A stretch of DNA of 34,855 nucleotides, taken from the NCBI GenBank assembly GCA_023261545.1, contig JAHFOS010000026.1, positions 1 through 34,855 of the forward strand, read 5' to 3'. The translations under genes were made by a program, and so were the position numbers. The notes beneath the pieces were generated by a model, which saw nothing but the letters and a program-made list of their open reading frames with translations, searched no databases and had not been told where the DNA came from. This stretch comes from a bacterium. Lineage in GTDB: Bacteria; Planctomycetota; JADGBV01. Shown here piece after piece: positions 32,944 through 34,855 of the stretch; within the stretch, counting starts at the first letter, position 1; each line of letters begins with the position of its first letter.

Positions 32944-34628
32944 AGCCGGCCTCCCGCAAGGGCGGCGCGCGTCTCCGAGGCCAGCAAACCATCCTTGCGT
33001 TCTCCCCCCAAAGCGATGCTGATATCGAAAGGCAAAATATCGGCGACCTCCGCGCGGTGCTCGGCAACGACCAGGATACCCGCCCGCATGCGCTGCGCGG
33101 CGCAGGCCAGCACGCGCGCGGCCAGGGCGGTCTCCATTCCCGTGCAGGGCTCATCGAGCAGCAGGATGCGCGGCTGGCGCAAGAGTTCGCGAAGCAGAGC
33201 CAGGCGCTGCAGTTGCCCGCGCGAGGGGTTGAGGCCCAGCATTCCCAGGGGCGTGTCGGCGCCCTGAGGCAGGGACTTCCAGAAATCTTCAAGCTCCAGG
33301 CCCGTGAGCAATTCGCGCAGCACGACCTCCTGGGCCTCATGGGTTTCCCCACCGGAGTTCCGTTGCCGCGGCAGGAACAGGTTTTCCCTAAAGCTGCCCG
33401 CGAAGAAATAGGGCTCCTGGCTGAGGTATCCCCACGCGTGTCGCGCCACCCCGGAGCAGGCGAGCTCGCCGCGCGTGTTGCGGTGCAATCCGAGGAGCGA
33501 GAGCAGCAGGGTGGTCTTGCCGGACCCGCTCGACCCGCGTACAAGGACGCGCTGGCCCGCGGAAACGTCGAAGGAAAAAGGACCGGCGCCAGAAATTTGT
33601 TGCCGGCCGTAATAGACGACGAGTTCCGTGGCGCTGAGCCGCGGCTTGCCCTCCGATCCGCCGGGGGTTGCCCCAGTCTCATCTTCCACGGTCCGCAGTA
33701 AGGGCGTGAGGCGCGTCCAGGCTGCCAGGGCCGGCTGGAGCTGGAGCAGGGACCACAAAAGCTGGTGGCCGGAACCGAGGACATGCAGGCCGAGATACAG
33801 CGCGCCCAGCGGAAAAGGCGCCGCCGCCGATAAGAGGCGCAGCTTCCATGACCCCCAGAGGCCGGCGGCGAAGACCAGGCGCGCGAGTTCCCCGCAGGGA
33901 GCCTGGAGGGCCTTGAAGCGGGCGAGGCGGTCCTCATCCTCAAGCTTGCCGGCGAGGAGCTCCCCATGCTGCACCTGGAGGCTTGCGAGGGCGCCGGCGA
34001 CGTAATAGGTCTCGTAACCCTCCACCAGGTTCTTTTGCAAAACAAAAAGGCGCGAATGCGCGCCGGCCAGGCTTTCCGCCCGGCGGCGCAGGAGGACGCG
34101 CAGCAGCAGCACCAGCGGCAGGAACAACAGCCCCGCCAGGACCACGAAGATCGGCGCCACGGGATGCGTGTAAGCGAGGTACCCAAGCACCAACACAGCG
34201 CGCAGGGATAACTTCACGCTTCCCACGGCTCCCGCTCCGGCGACGCTCAAGACCAGTTGATGATCGGCATGAACACGGTGCAGGATCTCCGCCCTTGAGA
34301 GCTGCGCGCTGAGGGCGGGCATGCCGCGCATCAAAGAGGCATAGAGCCGGCGCTCACTCCTCCCGCGAAAGCGGTTGGCGAGCCGCTCATCCGCGAACGT
34401 GGAGAGGTAGCGCAAAACCAGGGCCGTAAGCCCCAGGCCGGCGAGCGCCGCCAGCGCGGCGGGCGGCAAATCCAGCCCGACACGCATCGCCCGGTTCAAA
34501 GCCCGGGCCACCGCGATAGCCACCAGCGATTCCAGCGCCGCCAGCACCAGGCAAGTGACGAACTCGCGCCGCAAAGCCATGAGGCCTTGCAAGTTGAACT
34601 TTAGAAAACTGGCGGCCTCGCCCTTCAT
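32940..34628 (-). CDS. ABC exporter half-transporter (fused membrane and ATPase domains)
   Basis: 562 residues from the ATG at 34628 (MKGEAASFLKF). Residues about 15-300 are the membrane domain with five or six hydrophobic segments. The ATPase domain (about 330-550) has Walker A RGSSGSGKTTL, Q-loop GYLSQEPYFFAGS, a non-standard signature PSRGQLQRL instead of LSGGQ, Walker B ILLLDEP with the catalytic Glu, and switch His in VVAEH. This is the layout of type-IV (MsbA/bacteriocin) half-exporters. It is coupled to the S26-type peptidase gene, suggesting export of a processed peptide or lipid. A family-1 element starts 4 bp before the ATG and removes any normal Shine-Dalgarno. Confidence 0.9.
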   Translation of the reverse strand: MKGEAASFLKFNLQGLMALRREFVTCLVLAALESLVAIAVARALNRAMRVGLDLPPAALAALAGLGLTALVLRYLSTFADERLANRFRGRSERRLYASLMRGMPALSAQLSRAEILHRVHADHQLVLSVAGAGAVGSVKLSLRAVLVLGYLAYTHPVAPIFVVLAGLLFLPLVLLLRVLLRRRAESLAGAHSRLFVLQKNLVEGYETYYVAGALASLQVQHGELLAGKLEDEDRLARFKALQAPCGELARLVFAAGLWGSWKLRLLSAAAPFPLGALYLGLHVLGSGHQLLWSLLQLQPALAAWTRLTPLLRTVEDETGATPGGSEGKPRLSATELVVYYGRQQISGAGPFSFDVSAGQRVLVRGSSGSGKTTLLLSLLGLHRNTRGELACSGVARHAWGYLSQEPYFFAGSFRENLFLPRQRNSGGETHEAQEVVLRELLTGLELEDFWKSLPQGADTPLGMLGLNPSRGQLQRLALLRELLRQPRILLLDEPCTGMETALAARVLACAAQRMRAGILVVAEHRAEVADILPFDISIALGGERKDGLLASETRAALAGGRL

Positions 34629-34632
34629 ATTT

Positions 34633-34855
34633 GGCTCATCCGAGGAATGCGTACCCTGATAAAGTCCTCTCCCCAATTTTCTCCAATGCTCCGTGCTCTC
34701 AACTCGGATTTATCCACAGATTGCACCGAGAGGCCCTGATAAAGAGACCAGCCCTGAATGATTGTTTTCAGTGTTAATCTGTGTCATCTGTGGAAAAATC
34801 CCCCCGGTATTGCGATTGGGTTCCCGCCTTGCCAGATCGTGACCCCATGTAAAAA
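34633..34855. mobile_element. MITE-like element, family 1, copy c (runs off the right edge)
   Basis: Starts GGCTCATCCGAGGAATGCGT, then the family's internal palindrome (TTATCCACAGATTGCACCGA ... AATCTGTGTCATCTGTGGA) and the CCCCCCGG block. The far TIR lies beyond the window. It is more diverged from copies a and b than they are from each other. The left flank is TCATATTT, which includes the start codon of the ABC gene in reverse; if that is the TSD, the insertion cut at the start codon. Confidence 0.8.

Overview
The window is GC-rich bacterial chromosomal DNA with short intergenic gaps, many 4-nt stop/start overlaps and no phage or plasmid core genes. It carries DapF, an RF2 gene with the +1 frameshift site, sigma-54-type signalling, a membrane-anchored squalene-cyclase-like protein, a HEAT-like exported protein and a FapA/DUF342 protein. 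This mix fits a free-living Gram-negative-type bacterium, possibly Planctomycetota or a neighbouring lineage. The taxonomic guess is weak because no marker gene decides it.

Left third (1-13.7 kb, all minus strand): in transcription order there is a PAS histidine kinase, a receiver-histidine kinase fusion, an NtrC-type sigma-54 activator, a stand-alone receiver, and two very large paralogous lipoproteins. The lipoproteins are built of about 130-residue SGN/SGTVALLSD modules. The first (2008 aa) ends in an S74 intramolecular-chaperone (tail-spike autoprotease) domain; the second runs off the left edge. I read this as a phosphorelay next to genes for trimeric, self-processing, surface-anchored fibres. 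This is the most interesting system in the window.

Middle (13.9-25.1 kb): a RluA-type pseudouridine synthase; a divergent phosphohexomutase overlapping dapF; a MazEF-type pair; tRNA-Arg(ACG); a cyclase-like anchored protein; a small lipoprotein; a cyclic-nucleotide-binding protein; and a coupled pair of a TPR-tailed unknown protein and a FapA-like protein.

Right third (25.1-34.9 kb): a RelE/ParE-ParD-like pair; a small membrane protein; an exported alpha-solenoid protein coupled to prfB; a methylisocitrate-lyase-family enzyme; a VLCAD-like acyl-CoA dehydrogenase; and an S26-type peptidase coupled to an ABC exporter.

The intergenic spaces hold several families of short non-coding elements with terminal inverted repeats and visible target-site duplications (TSDs). 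Family 1 is about 255 bp with an 8-bp TSD, with two intact copies, one running off the right edge and one decayed. Family 2 is 180-226 bp with a probable 5-bp TSD, with two copies and a truncated relic. A 187-bp element has a 12-bp inverted repeat and an 8-bp TSD. A CGCGGATAA palindrome is itself split by a family-1 copy. Several sit exactly at gene ends: inside the signalling operon, at the mazF stop, at the peptidase stop, and four bases from the ABC start codon. No transposase is encoded here.
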